From: Dendrobium chrysotoxum
Taxonomy: Eukaryota; Streptophyta; Magnoliopsida; Asparagales; Orchidaceae
Direction of reading: 5' to 3'
Assembly: GCA_019925795.1 (NCBI GenBank)
Contig: CM034311.1
Coordinates: forward strand, 22,070,231 to 22,134,230
DNA: 64,000 bases
Part shown: one piece after another, positions 44,201 to 54,501 of the stretch
Position numbering within the stretch: the stretch's first letter is position 1
Layout of the letters: every line of letters starts with the position of its first letter
Notes under the pieces: model-generated
Databases searched by the model: none
What the model was told of the DNA's origin: nothing
Seen by the model: only the letters and a program-made list of their open reading frames with translations
Translations under genes and position numbers: made by a program

Positions 44201-47088
44201 CTGATGACGTGTAAAGACCCCTTTTGTCCCATATGAGCATGTGGAGTTAATACAAACTGTTTGATTTCAATCTAAAGGCTGGAAATGAACCTGAGAAGGT
44301 TCTAGAGAACATTTAAGCTTGCTGGAATAATTTGGATTAGAAGGGATTAGGCTTAGGGGGTCATTTGACCAAGTTTGACCATCCTAAGACTTAGATTTGA
44401 CACTTTGACTGGTCCCCATGCCACATGGCAGCTGAGGTGGCATGAGGGAAGGCCTAGGGGTCTATTGGAACTGCTGGAATGGCTTGAGTTTGAAGGGTTA
44501 AAGTTCAAAAGGTCATTTGACCAACTTTGACCTCTCCTAATGCCTTGTTTTGACTGTTTGACCAGTCAACTTGACTTGTTGACTGGTGAGGTGGCAAAGG
44601 AGTGGTCATGGGAGCTGCTTGGGTTAACTCAAAGGGAGTTTGATGGTTTAACATTAGAGTTTGAGTGTTAAAAGAAGGGATTGAGCTAGTTTGACCAAGT
44701 GTCCAAGTGTTGACTTGGTCAAAACTCTCATGATATGACCTATGATAGGTTTAGGAATGTTTAAAATATGCATTTGAATAGGATTGAAGGATCTTTGAGT
44801 TTTGAAAGGTTTAATTGCAATGGGTTTGAATACATACACATGTGTGAAGAAAGGTTTAACAAAGTCAATGTAGGTTGACTTGATCCCATCAATCATGGCT
44901 ATGACTTATCTCATGTTGAGCTTAGATGTACTTGAGCCATGATATGTAATTGGGTTAAAAGCTTGAAGTAGGTTTGATATGGTGTATGTGATGGTAGGAT
45001 CAAAACATGAAAGTTTGACCAGAATTGGTGGTTTGACCAAGTCAAACCAAGGTTGATTTGACTCATGATAAATCTAGACAGGTTTAAAATATTATTTGAT
45101 ATGAATTTGAGAGTTTGAATGATTTGATTGGATCCAATGGGTTGGAATAACCCATTTGAATCCTTAAGGAACACCTAGGTCAACCTAAGTTGACTCAGTC
45201 AACCAGGTTGACCCAGGGGGTGGGTACAGGTTCAACAAGTTCGATTTGATGTTTTGAATCTGTTAGAAGTATTTCTAAGATTTAAATGGGTCATTTAAAT
45301 CAAATGGACCTATTAGGGCTCTTAAAGGGTTTAGTGGGTCAACTGAGTTGAGTGGGTCAACCAAGTTGACCTAGGGCCAGGGACTGGGTCCAAACAGTTC
45401 AGAATAACATTCTGAGTCTACTGGTGGTGGTCTCAAAGTCTGGGGAGGTTGTTTGGTCAAAATGACCTATTTGGGCCCTTAATGGGCCTTTTAGGTCAAC
45501 CCTGGTTGACTTGGTCAACCAGGTTGGTCCAGGGTCTGGAAATGGGTTCAACAGATTTGAAATGATATTTGGAGACCAATGGAGGTGGTCCCAAGGTCTG
45601 GGGAGGTCATTTGGTCAAAATGACCTGTTTTGACCCTAAAGGGGCCTTCTAGGTCAACTAGGTTGACTTGGTCAACCAGGTTGACCCAGGGGCTGGTTCT
45701 GGGTTCAATGGGTTTGGTTTGACATTTGAAACTTGCTGGAAGTGACTGCATTTGATTTGGAGGTCATTTGATCAAAGTGACTATTCACACCCCATAAGGG
45801 CATTTTAGTCATTTTGACCCCTGGTCAACTAGGGGTCAAATTGAGTCCAACAAAATACAGTTTATTACTTAATGGGTCATAATCAAGGGTCTGGAGGTGA
45901 TTGGAGGCTTTGGAGAAAGCTCCAGGGTCAAAATCCACTGGGTGGTAGGTCCAGTGGCATAGACTGTAAATATCTGAAGGTTTTACAACTTTTGGATTTC
46001 AATTCAGTTTCTGGGGTTAGAGATCTCAGAATGAGCTCAAATTTGGAGGGTTATCTCTAGAGACATGTCACATCAGTGTGGAACTAACAGATCTTGAATC
46101 AGAGGTCATTTGATAGGGATTTGAAATGTTCAAAGATTAACTGGAAAAGGCTTTCAAAACTTAGAACTTTAGCCTTGGATTTGAATCTAAAAATCTGGTT
46201 TTGAATTGGATTTTGAGTTTGAATGATTGGATTTGAATTACCCAAATAATTCATGACCATTTAGAGATCATAAATGATAGGATAGGATTAAAGTTTGATC
46301 AAAGGTAGAATCAGGGTTTGAACTAGAGTTTGGATTTTGAACTGGATTAAATTCTGGATTTTGCTCAAGGTTTGAATTGAGGATATGGATTAAAGTTTGA
46401 TTTGTTCTAGATTTTGAATATATTTGAGGACTGGATAGATCTTAGATCTAGGAGGATCCTAGGACCTAAATTGATTTAGGGGAAATCCCAGGGTCCAGAG
46501 CAGATCCTAAGGACTGAAGTCTAGGAAACTCCTAAGGTTTAAGAAACCCTAAAGTCTGGGATTTAGAAGGTTCTTAGGATCTAGGATAGATCTTAAAGTC
46601 TGGATTCTAGGAAGATCCTAGGGTCTAGATAGATCTACGGTCTAGGAGAAACCTAAAACCTAAACTAATCTAAAGTCTGGTAGAATCCTAGGGTCTAGAA
46701 TAGATCCTAGGATCTGAAGTCTGGAAAGATTCTAGAGTCTAGAAGTCCTAGGGTCTAGGATCTAGAATAGTCTTAGGATCTAGAAGAATCCTAAACTCTA
46801 GATAGATCTAGGAGAATCCTAAGGTCTAAGAGGATCATATGATCTAGAGTCAGGTAGAATCCTAGGGTCTAGAATAGATCCTAGGGTCTGAAGTCTAGGA
46901 GAATCCTAGAATCTAGATTTATCTTAAATTATATTGATCTGGGGTCAGGATTGATTTGAATTTGGATTGATCTTAAAGTTTGGATTGATCTAAGATCAGA
47001 TTGATCCTGGGGTTAAGATTGATCCTAAGGATTGAAAAGATCCTAAGGTCTGGATTGGTCCTACTGAGCTCATACAAAAATGAGGTCA
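38230..47088 (-). repeat. Element B 5' LTR (8.86 kb)
   Basis: It begins TGTTTTGATTG and ends TGAGGTCA on the plus strand, homologous to 17559-25230 along its whole length. It contains a 1.19-kb stretch (about 39657-40842) that the other LTR lacks. In 1.4 kb compared by eye about 17 substitutions were seen. Landmarks repeat those of the 3' LTR: double hairpin 38683-38740, (TA)n 42774-42795, palindromes near 43253-43306, TTGAC-dense tandem 44360-45840, GATCCTAGG-type repeats 46420-47055. On the outer side the sequence passes directly into element A gag. Confidence 0.85.
39657..40842. repeat. 1.19-kb LTR segment absent from the other B LTR
   Basis: Bounded by CACGAG on the left and CACCGAG on the right; the other LTR reads CACGAGGCC at this point. 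The last part (TTTGTTGCACACCGAGGCCGTGAAG) resembles the distant relic LTR at 58740-58785 (CTTTATTTGCATCAGGGTTGTGAGG), so it looks ancestral and the short LTR has a deletion between CGAG repeats. It includes no convincing gene; the ORF at 39792-40094 has no recognisable family. Confidence 0.6.
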
Positions 47089-48572
47089 ACAGTAGGTGGA
47101 TTCCCAATAAACTATCGAAGATAGCCCTGACGGATGAGTCTTTCAATCTCCTCCTTAAGTTGCCTACAGGATTCAGTAGTGTGGCCATGACTACGATGAA
47201 AGTGGCAGTACTGATCTTGGTTTCCTGTATTCGGCTTCAAAGGATGCGGCCACTTCACTTTGTCCTGATCTTGAATCGCCATCAACACATTTGCTCGAGA
47301 TGTGTTGAGCGGAGTGTACTCCTTCTCCCGTCGAGGTTCTCGTCGTGGAAGTGGGGGTCTAGGAGGTAGATTGCTCTTCCATTGCTTTTTTCGTTGGGAT
47401 GATGAATTATCCATCTCAGGTGCTCCCTTGCGCTTCCCAGTGGGTTGCTCGAACTATTTTCTGTGAGCGTTTATTGCCTCATATGCTGATATCTGTGCTT
47501 CCACACAATAGATCAGATCGGCATATGAGTGAACAGTATCGCGCATGAGTGCCGAATCGAAGGGGCCAGGACGAAGTCCTCCAAGAAAGACCCCTCTGAG
47601 CAATTCTGGATCTACTCCTGGGATTTGTCGAGCCTCGATAGAAAATTGCTGAAAGTACTCTTTCAATGATTCTCCCTCATTCTGACGAATCCCAGAAAGG
47701 TGAGAAGAATCCTTAGCAATTCTTCGGTTGGCTACGAACTGTTCGACAAATACTTTGGTCAATTTGACAAATGTGGGGATCATTCCGGCTAGAAGTGAAT
47801 AGAACCATGTTCGAGCTTGTCCTTTAAGAGTAGCAGGGAAAACCTGGCAAAGGAGTGCATCTGAAGCTCGTTGAATATGCATGATGGTCCTATAATGGTT
47901 GATGTACTCGTACGGGTCGGATGTCCCATCGTAGGATTCAATGCTTGGCAGCTTAAAGCCAACCGGAATAGGGTGTTGAAGAATGGCTTCTGCCAGGGGT
48001 GACGACTCCTGGAAGTCCCACTGACGAAGAGGTTGCCTTATGCCTCCTGTAGGGAATTCCTCCCGGACTAATCGTCGCAGTTCGTGGTATAGGGCATTGC
48101 GAGGGAGCTCAGCAATGTGAGGTTGGGCTAGCTCCTCAGGGAGGTCTTGAGGAAGGCGAGATTGCTGACTTGCGTGTGGAGGATGGGTAGAACTTGCTGT
48201 ATCAGCCAGCTCGTTCTCTTGACGTGACTGCGAACGCCTCCTGGGTGGAGGAAGAGGATTCTCAGCCTGAAGATGTTCAATTTGAACAGCTTCGACACGG
48301 GGTGGATCTCGAGGGAGAAGAACCTCCTCCTGAGGTGCTAGGGTCGGCTGTCGAGTCTCTCGCAAGAGTTGTAGGATCTCATTTTGAGATTCTTCCATCT
48401 TTCGAATTCTCTCTTCTAAGGAGGGTCCCGAGGTCCCCTCTCCAGGTGCGTTTTGCCCCCCGGGGTATAAAGAGGCAGATATCGGACGTCTATGATTCAT
48501 AGACTGATTTCTGGATTGATGAGAATGAGAGCGGGAGGCTCCTATGAGGCGACTGCTACGCCTGTTGACCAT
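47089..48572 (-). pseudogene. Element A gag (broken and truncated)
   Basis: The main ORF 47454-48572 (372 residues): basic N-terminus, a coiled-coil segment around residue 53 (LEERIRKMEESQNEILQLL), then the gag domain with IESYDGTSDPYEYINHYRTIM, KGQARTWFYSLLAGMI and LSGIRQNEGESLKEYFQQF. A TAG at 47454-47456 (CAG-type change) interrupts it. The same frame continues in 47112-47414 with the zinc knuckle YCHFHRSHGHTTESC. A second TAG at 47112-47114 follows, and the frame then stays open (FIGNPPT) to the junction with element B at 47088. The protease that should follow is not found on the other side of B. The start ATG at 48570-48572 is 30 bp downstream of the PBS. Confidence 0.88.
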
Positions 48573-48601
48573 CGTAGCAATACTTGAAGTTGTGGGATAA
48601 G

Positions 48602-48620
48602 TTTCCCATAGACGGCGCCA
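48602..48620 (-). promoter_or_regulatory. Primer binding site of element A
   Basis: On the minus strand TGGCGCCGTCTATGGGAAA begins 3 nt from the 5' LTR edge at 48624. TGGCGCCGT is a widespread PBS core in plant gypsy elements; its last bases agree with the 3' end of tRNA-Asp, but the remainder does not match well, so the tRNA is not settled. Confidence 0.75.
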
Positions 48621-48623
48621 AAC

Positions 48624-49642
48624 TGTTGCGGACTCAAATATACACGGCGATAGAATTTAATTTTTCGTCTCAGCGTTGTACGTATATCCAGCACACAAAC
48701 AAAATCGAAATAGTAATACCAGGATTTTTACGTGAAAAACCCTGGAAAGGGAAAAAACCACGGGGCCACGCCCAGTTGAAAGAGTTCCACTAGTGTTGTT
48801 TGAAATACACGAGGCTGATTCATCCTTTAAATTCAGGACGATCAGATTACAATGAGTATCAGTTACAATGACAAGCAGAGTTCTGATGTCACTCGGGGTG
48901 TCGAGCAGAATTCCGGCGTCACTTGGAATGAAGTCCGGTGTCACTCGGGCGTCGGGTAGAATTCCGGCGTCGGGCAGAATTCCGACGTTGCTCCCGTGTC
49001 GGGCAGAGCTCCGGCGTCCCTCGGGCGCCTGGTGGAGTTCCGGCGAAGTTCCGGCGGTGTTCCGGCGGTGGTCGAGGAGGAGTTATTCCCTCCTAGACTT
49101 CTCTTCTCTTCTTCTTTTCTTCCTTCTCTTCTTCTCTTCTTGGCTTAGGTCCATTCTTAAGAGAAATGAGGGGCTATTTATAGTTTTTCTGGAGTGGCAT
49201 AGCCCGTAAATATGTGAGGGAACAGGGGCAAATACGGAGTGATCCGGATGAACGGTTGATATTGAATCCCTTGATCATGAACCGTTTATCGAGGATTTGA
49301 AGGTCTTAATGATATCAGAATTCTACGATCTTGGGCTCGTTGGATTCGTCTCATCGAGACGCTCGATTCGACTATAAGCTCGTCAAAATCGGAGACCGTT
49401 TGGTAACTCAAATAGCTGTTTGATGCTTCCAACAACGCTTCAGGTACTTGATTTGGACTCACTTGGGCTCGGATTGAGTCGAATTTGGTGTCGTTGGATT
49501 CGTATTTCCGAGACGCTCAGTTCGACTATAAGTTTGCTGAAATCGGAGTTTAAATGGTCTCCAAAATAATTTTTGAAGTTTCCAACTTGAGTTTTTCCTC
49601 GAGATTCGTGCCCGATCAAGATGATTTTTTGGCGATATATCA
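48624..49642 (-). repeat. Element A 5' LTR
   Basis: 1019 bp, starts TGTTGCGGACTC and ends GCGATATATCA, aligned with 10284-11324. It is 22 bp shorter in the TTCCGGCGG minisatellite (about 49030-49070). It is followed by the target duplication ATAAT at 49643-49647. Confidence 0.93.
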
Positions 49643-49889
49643 ATAATAAAATGACCAAAACCTGAGATCTTACCACCGTAGTGCTACCGAACCAAGCGTC
49701 GCAATGCTCCCAAGGAAAAATTCCAAATTAAAATTCCTGCACACAAAATCCCCTTAGGTCGCTCTAGAACATATCACATGCACACTAAAATATTCAAAAC
49801 ACATATAAAACACGTCTAGAACAGATAATATGTATATGAATTCATGCAAACCTACCAAAATAGATTAGATGGGTCAGAATTCTATAACA
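49643..49889 (-). mobile_element. Solo-LTR-like repeat C2, second part
   Basis: Begins with the ATAAT duplication of element A. In reverse complement it follows the order of C1's start: GAATTCTGACCC, then TTTTGTGTGCAGG, then the GACGCTTGGTTC block (compare 5250-5440). It ends AACA at 49889 followed by GTAGG, close to GTAGA on the far side at 9058-9062. A few LINE-like residues may continue beyond it, but the sequence is too degraded to call. Confidence 0.5.
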
Positions 49890-50109
49890 GTAGGTATTAA
49901 AATAGATGTATTAGATCTGGCCCATGTTAAAAAACTTTAAATAATATTTTAGCCCCTAAAAAATAAACATCTAGTTAACACCTCATATATAAAAAATAAT
50001 TAAGTACTTTAATCTTTATGAATTAGTATTTTTTATATATTTTTGGGCCACAAAAGTATTATTAAAAAAAATTTATGGAGGACTTGAGATTCGTTTGTTT
50101 CAGTTTTCT

Positions 50110-50965
50110 TAGGGTGTCAATTCGGGTCAACTGATCAGGTTCGGGTTGAATCCGACTTGACCCGGCCATAAACGGGTCAACCCGAACCCGACCCGTTTTT
50201 ACAAACGGGTCAAGTTTTTCAACTCGGACCTGACTCAGGCGGGTTATCAAGTTGACCCGACCCGACCCACGAACCCTCTTGCAATGGGTCAAAAACTTTC
50301 CGAGCGAAAGATTGGCGCAGGCGTGAGGCATGAGTGCGGAAGATTGGCAGCGTCCGACGTGATGCAAAAGTGCGGAAGATTGGCAAGGATCCGTTGGCGG
50401 CGAAGCTACGGCCTGTGGAGCGGCCTGACGCAACGGTGAAGCTATGATGTTGATGCTACGACATGTGGAGTGGCGAAGCTACGGCAAGCCTGTGGAGAGG
50501 CGAAGCTACGGTAAGGACACGGTGGCGAAGCTATGGCCTGACCGGCTCCAGCCTCCACCTACGAGTGTGATTCCTAACCGTGCTGTGACCGGCTCTAGCC
50601 CTCCGCCTGCGAGTGTAGAGTCCCGCTTCCGCTCGTTTTGCTGACCGAATGAACACCCCTTCACGTGCAAGTCTTCGTCCGACTGAAGCCCGAGTGCCCG
50701 ACGCCACGATGCCAATCTCTGGTCCATCTAGAATTCGAGGGTCGAGGCAGAGCACGGATGCACAGTCGTTAAAGATGCACAGTCGCCAACATGTCAATGC
50801 CTTCTCAGATTTTGGGTCAAATAGGGTCAAATCTAGGTTAGCGGATTGACCCGGACCGACCCAATTTTTCAAACGAGTCAAAAACTGTAACCTGAACCCA
50901 ACCCGTTTGTTAAACGGGTCGACCCAAACTCGAATTTTTCGAATCGGGTAATAATTGATACCCCT
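50110..50965. mobile_element. Non-autonomous hAT-like element with 8-bp target duplication
   Basis: Exact duplication AGTTTTCT at 50102-50109 and 50966-50973. Ends TAGGGTGTCAATTCGGG and (inverted) AGGGGTATCAATTATTACCC are imperfect terminal inverted repeats. Eight bp is the hAT signature. Subterminal zones are dense in CCCGACCCG / CGGGTCAA motifs on both sides (50115-50290 and 50815-50950), as seen in many plant copies of the 'GGGTGTCAA' type. The middle (50290-50800) is GC-richer with a GGCGAAGCTACGG minisatellite and no recognisable gene. Confidence 0.82.
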
Positions 50966-51029
50966 AGTTTTCTATCTCCTTTATGTTATAACGTTGCAAA
51001 ATAAGAGTATATCTTATTTAAATGAAAAT

Positions 51030-52000
51030 TATTATGCTTGTTTTATAAAAAAAAAAAACACTTTCAAAAAACCAACTTTGAAAAGAACAAATTTTAAGAA
51101 GAAGCATGGCCAAATCTTAAATTACGTGAAGGGGCATAATTTAAAAAAAAATTAAAACGAGGTAAAGTAGCCAAACGAGCTAAAAATGTCGAACTATTTG
51201 GCGCATTATATGAGAAATGCCAAACAATTTGGTTAATTTTATATGGCTAATTCTATAGAATTAGTCAAACTGTTTGGCTAATTCTTAATACCTAAACAGT
51301 TTGTTTAAAATTAGTTGTATTTATATATTTTGTTAATTTAATTACTCATTAATTATATTTAAAATTACTCATTAATTATATTTAAAATTTTATATATATT
51401 TAATTACTCATTAATTATTAATTAACACTTAAATTATATTTTAAATATAAAAGACAAATTAATCTCTAATGAATTATTATTTTTAAATATAAATACCTTT
51501 ATTTTAGATATAAAAGATAAATTAATAATTAAATATTTTTTATAAATAAATTTTAATTATAATTTTAATACGGCCAAATTATGAAAATTAGCCCTTTCTT
51601 TAACGAAAATATGTATAAGCAGCAAGTTAAATAATTAAGTCAAATATACCAATAATATTACAATTAAATTAACAAAATATACAAATACAACTATATAATT
51701 TTATACAAACTGTTTGGGTATTAAGAATTAGCCAAACAGTTTAGCTGATTCTAATTCTATAGAATTAGCAAAACTGTTTAGCATTTTTCATGTAATGCGC
51801 CAAATAGTTTGGCGTTTTTAGAATTAGCCAAATAGTTTGGCTAATTGTATAGAATTAGCCAAACAGTTTGGCTAGTTTGCCTCTTTTTAAATTTTTATAA
51901 AATTATGTTCCTTCACATAATTTAAATTTTGGCCATGCTTCTTCTTAAAATTTTGCCCTTTGAAAATTTACATAAGCTTCTTCATAAAATAGATTTTGAG
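51030..52000. mobile_element. Large fold-back (inverted-repeat) element
   Basis: Left arm 51070-51340 and right arm 51640-51965 are inverted copies: TTTTAAGAAGAAGCATGGCC on the left, its complement GGCCATGCTTCTTCTTAAAA on the right, and TTGTATTTATATATTTTGTT against its complement near 51665. Both arms contain several palindromes of the type AGCCAAACAGTTTGGCT linked by AATTCTATAGAATT. The centre (51340-51640) is AT-rich. No ORF was seen. The class is uncertain (fold-back or MULE-type MITE), and target duplication was not resolved. Confidence 0.7.
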
Positions 52001-52031
52001 AATCTCTATCAAATAAACCCGTTAAGATAGT

Positions 52032-52240
52032 GGGTCTATTTGGGACAGTTTTTTCGTTACTCTGTTTTTGAGATAACTATAAATTTATTTGATTATTGTT
52101 TTCTTGCTTTTTTTTTCATTGATTTTCAAATATTTTTGTAATGAAAAATTATTTTTTACGACTAAAATAACTAAGCTATTTTTCTCACAATAACTTAACA
52201 ACCAACTTTATAAAAAGTTGTAGCGAACTCAAACAGACCC
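52032..52240. mobile_element. Candidate MITE
   Basis: Imperfect terminal inverted repeats GGGTCTATTTGGG and (inverted) GGGTCTGTTTGAG about 209 bp apart with AT-rich interior. The target duplication is not clear. Confidence 0.4.
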
Positions 52241-52627
52241 AGCATCTAATCAAATAAACTCTGAAAATTTTCTTGAACTAATTCATAAAAATGCTTGAAA
52301 TCATTCTTTGACATCTTATTTTCAGAAATTAAATAACTTGAAATTAAGTGTCTCAACCCATTTTTTAATTGAAAATTATCTTTTCTGTATCTCTTAAAAG
52401 AGGTATAAAATATCATATTTCATAAAATAGAGCTTTATATATGTACATGTATGAATTTTTAATAAGTTATCATCTTAGTATGATAAATAGTAATTGTCCT
52501 TATATATGCATGATTATAAGATGGATTAAGTAGCTCTAGTTTTCTAAAACTTGGCTTTCTCATTTTTTTTTCCTCTTGCAGACATTCCTTATAACTCTAG
52601 TAATTATAAGGCATGCATCTTTTTTTA
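52241..52627. other. AT-rich stretch, nothing recognised
   Basis: No ORF, repeat or conserved motif that I can support. Confidence 0.4.
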
Positions 52628-52747
52628 GGGTTTGTTTGGGATGACTTTCTTACTATTTTTTAAAGTAGCTTTTTAGTATAAAAATTTTAATTTTTAAGCT
52701 AGAAAGCAATTTTAAGAAGCGATAAAAAAGCCGTCCCAAACGAAGCC
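52628..52747. mobile_element. Tourist-like (PIF/Harbinger) MITE
   Basis: 120 bp with inverted ends GGGTTTGTTTGGGATG and GGCTTCGTTTGGGACG, flanked on both sides by TTA (52625-52627 and 52748-52750). Size, TTA duplication and G-rich ends fit Tourist-type MITEs. Confidence 0.75.
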
Positions 52748-52750
52748 TTA

Positions 52751-53516
52751 ATCTACCTTTAGAATTCATTTATCAAGGAATTCAAAATTTGCTTTTCTTA
52801 AATTGAGATCACGAGACTAATTTTGGATGATGAAATTTATGATTACTAATAAATTATCTAATGGTTGGATTAGGCCGACTACTTTTACAACAAAGTGATT
52901 TCAAACTTAATAGCACGGGATGATGAACCCATGAAGTCCTGAACAAGGTTATTTTTATATTCCCTTGGACTTCTTATAAGTACCTATTACCCTTTGAGCC
53001 CATATACTCTTTTTCGAGTCATCGGTGATTCAAAGATCATTATTACATAGGTGTTCTAAGTGGAGAGTTAGTTGTCTCACTTCACCCTTTGCTTTATGGA
53101 TCGACTCATTTTAAAAAATAGACTTATCTTATTAGGATAACAATATTTGAATAATTGTCTTTCTTTGATGTTAAATTTGGCAATAACTTAGCTTGTAAAA
53201 GTCTCAAAAGATATAAGTTTCTTAAGTTTTTTCAAAAATCTCAAGTGGCTAAAGCCTTAGAAATTTGATTATCACAAAAAACTTAAAAAAAAACTAAAAG
53301 TCTCAGAAGGTATAGTTTTCTTGGATTCTTCAAAAAATTCAAAAGGCTGTAAGTAATAAAAAGTATAAGTTTCTTTTATACACCAAAAATGTTATACAGC
53401 GTAAGCCTCATAACCTAGTTTTCTCTAGGAGAAAGGTTTCATAAATCTGAATTACTCTTGCATAAAGATATAACACATCTAAAATGATTTCAATGTCTTC
53501 AACAATAATATTGGTA
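52751..53516. other. AT-rich stretch with one local duplication
   Basis: No gene recognised. A degenerate direct repeat of about 99-bp period begins at 53201 (GTCTCAAAAGATATAAG) and 53300 (GTCTCAGAAGGTATAG). Confidence 0.5.
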
Positions 53517-53521
53517 CTTAG

Positions 53522-53736
53522 TGTAACAGCCCAAACTTTTAACTATCGAGATATTATCCATTTTGGCCTAAGAGCCTCACAATTTTGTCCTGTTGGTGTA
53601 ACTTCCCAGTAGGTCACCCATCCCAGAATTACTCCGGGATGAGCACACTTAACTACGGAATTTATAACAGAAATTCCAACCATTACACCAAAATGCACCT
53701 TGATGTTTAGCTTTCTTTTACTTAAGGGGTTTCACA
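53522..53736 (-). repeat. Cassandra unit 1, 3' LTR
   Basis: TGTAACAGCCC...GGTTTCACA on the plus strand. The complement contains 5S rRNA internal-promoter wording, GGATGGGTGACCTACTGGGA (near 53602-53622) and CCGTAGTTAAG (near 53648-53660). It is preceded by CTTAG and followed by the G-rich tract AGTGGGGGAGAT (minus strand, 53737-53748). Confidence 0.85.
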
Positions 53737-53949
53737 ATCTCCCCCACTTAAGTAATTGACGTCCTCGTCAGCATCATTATCCCAGAATCATCCACCATGC
53801 ATATAAGATTCTAGAGGTGGCCCCTACAAATTCAAGTGGTGGCTCCCGTCATGTAGCACTTTGTCCCATACTGGGTTCAAGAGGTGGCTCCCATAGCATA
53901 GCATTTTGTCTTGTATGGCTCTTAGTTCCCATCTTCCGGTTGGTGTATT

Positions 53950-53961
53950 GCTTTGATACCA
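53950..53961 (-). promoter_or_regulatory. PBS of Cassandra unit 1
   Basis: The complement of GCTTTGATACCA gives TGGTATCAAAGC, one mismatch from the plant initiator tRNA-Met site TGGTATCAGAGC. It lies next to the 5' LTR that starts at 53964. Confidence 0.8.
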
Positions 53962-53963
53962 TT

Positions 53964-54186
53964 TGCAATAGACCAAACTCTTAACTATCGAAATATTATA
54001 TGCTTTGGCCTAAGAGCCTCACAGTTTTGTCCTATTAGTGTAACTCTCCAGTCGGTTACCCATCCTAGAATTACTCCAGGATGAGCATGCTTAACTACAG
54101 AGTTTCTAACAAAAATTCTAACTATTACACTAAAAGGCGCCTCGATGTTTAAGAGTTTAGCTTTCTTTTACTTAAGCAGTTTCACA
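53964..54186 (-). repeat. Cassandra unit 1, 5' LTR
   Basis: TGCAATAGACC...CAGTTTCACA on the plus strand, aligned with 53522-53736 including the 5S-like part (GGTTACCCATCC near 54053). It is followed by ATATG and then the gypsy filler. Confidence 0.82.
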
Positions 54187-54203
54187 ATATGGAGCTTTAG
54201 ATA

Positions 54204-54410
54204 TCAAAGCCGTACCCAAATATATGTTAATACAAAACTCTGAGTCTCTATCTGGAGGTAAACTAACTCATCAGGAAATACATCTGAAAAATCTCGTACT
54301 ATCGGAATATCAAAAAGAGAACCAGCATCTATACTCATATCCCAGACTGATGTTAGAAATACCATGCAACCCTTCTTCCATAATATGTATGCTTCCATAG
54401 CAGATATCAA
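54204..54410 (-). pseudogene. Gypsy (Del/Tekay-like) protease-RT linker fragment between the TRIM units
   Basis: 68 residues including WKKGCMVFLTSVWD and IPIVRDFSDVFPDEL, the well-known lead-in to chromovirus-type RT. Only this short segment is present. It is unrelated to elements A and B, which have different wording here. It lies in the 315-bp interval 54187-54501 between the two TRIM 5' LTRs. Confidence 0.8.
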
Positions 54411-54501
54411 ACATGATAAAATATCTCTAACTCTCTAGAATACACAACTCTCACTACCCATAAATAATGTAACTTGCTTATATGTGATTAAATGATTTTA
54501 T

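Larger units (their letters stand above)
17514..47088 (-). mobile_element. Element B: giant Ogre-type Ty3/gypsy retrotransposon nested in element A
   Basis: Minus-strand order: 5' LTR 38230-47088, tRNA-Arg PBS 38207-38224, about 2-kb leader, ORF1, gag, protease, RT-RH-second RH-integrase, a 2.1-kb 3' UTR with tandem repeats, polypurine-like tract 25231-25247, 3' LTR 17559-25230, then a second PBS and a short leader piece 17514-17558 fused to element A pol. ORF1 upstream of gag, the tRNA-Arg PBS, very long LTRs, the second RNase H and 3' UTR tandem repeats are together the known signature of Ogre (Tat lineage). LTR identity is about 99% outside a 1.2-kb length difference (by eye over 1.4 kb). 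Span is about 29.5 kb. Confidence 0.88.
10284..49642 (-). mobile_element. Element A: Tat-lineage Ty3/gypsy LTR retrotransposon, split by element B
   Basis: The element reads on the minus strand: 5' LTR 48624-49642, PBS 48602-48620, gag 47112-48572, then (after the B insertion) RT-RNase H-second RNase H-integrase 14517-17513, an antisense ORF 12127-13758, a polypurine tract at about 11325-11343 and the 3' LTR 10284-11324. The LTRs begin TG and end CA, differ at about 22 positions in 1 kb by eye plus one 22-bp indel, and are bounded by ATAAT. The second (archaeal-like) RNase H and the antisense ORF mark the Tat lineage of plant gypsy elements (Retand/RIRE2-like). The part between the gag zinc knuckle and the RT, including the protease, is missing. 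Without B, element A would be about 9.8 kb. Confidence 0.9.

Noticed and set aside
47001..47369. 122-codon plus-strand ORF across the B/A junction
   Set aside because: Opposite to the gag frame with its zinc knuckle, and it crosses an insertion boundary.
53596..53662. A possible 5S rRNA gene
   Set aside because: Only the internal-promoter half matches, four times, always inside TRIM LTRs; this is the Cassandra signature and not a 5S gene.
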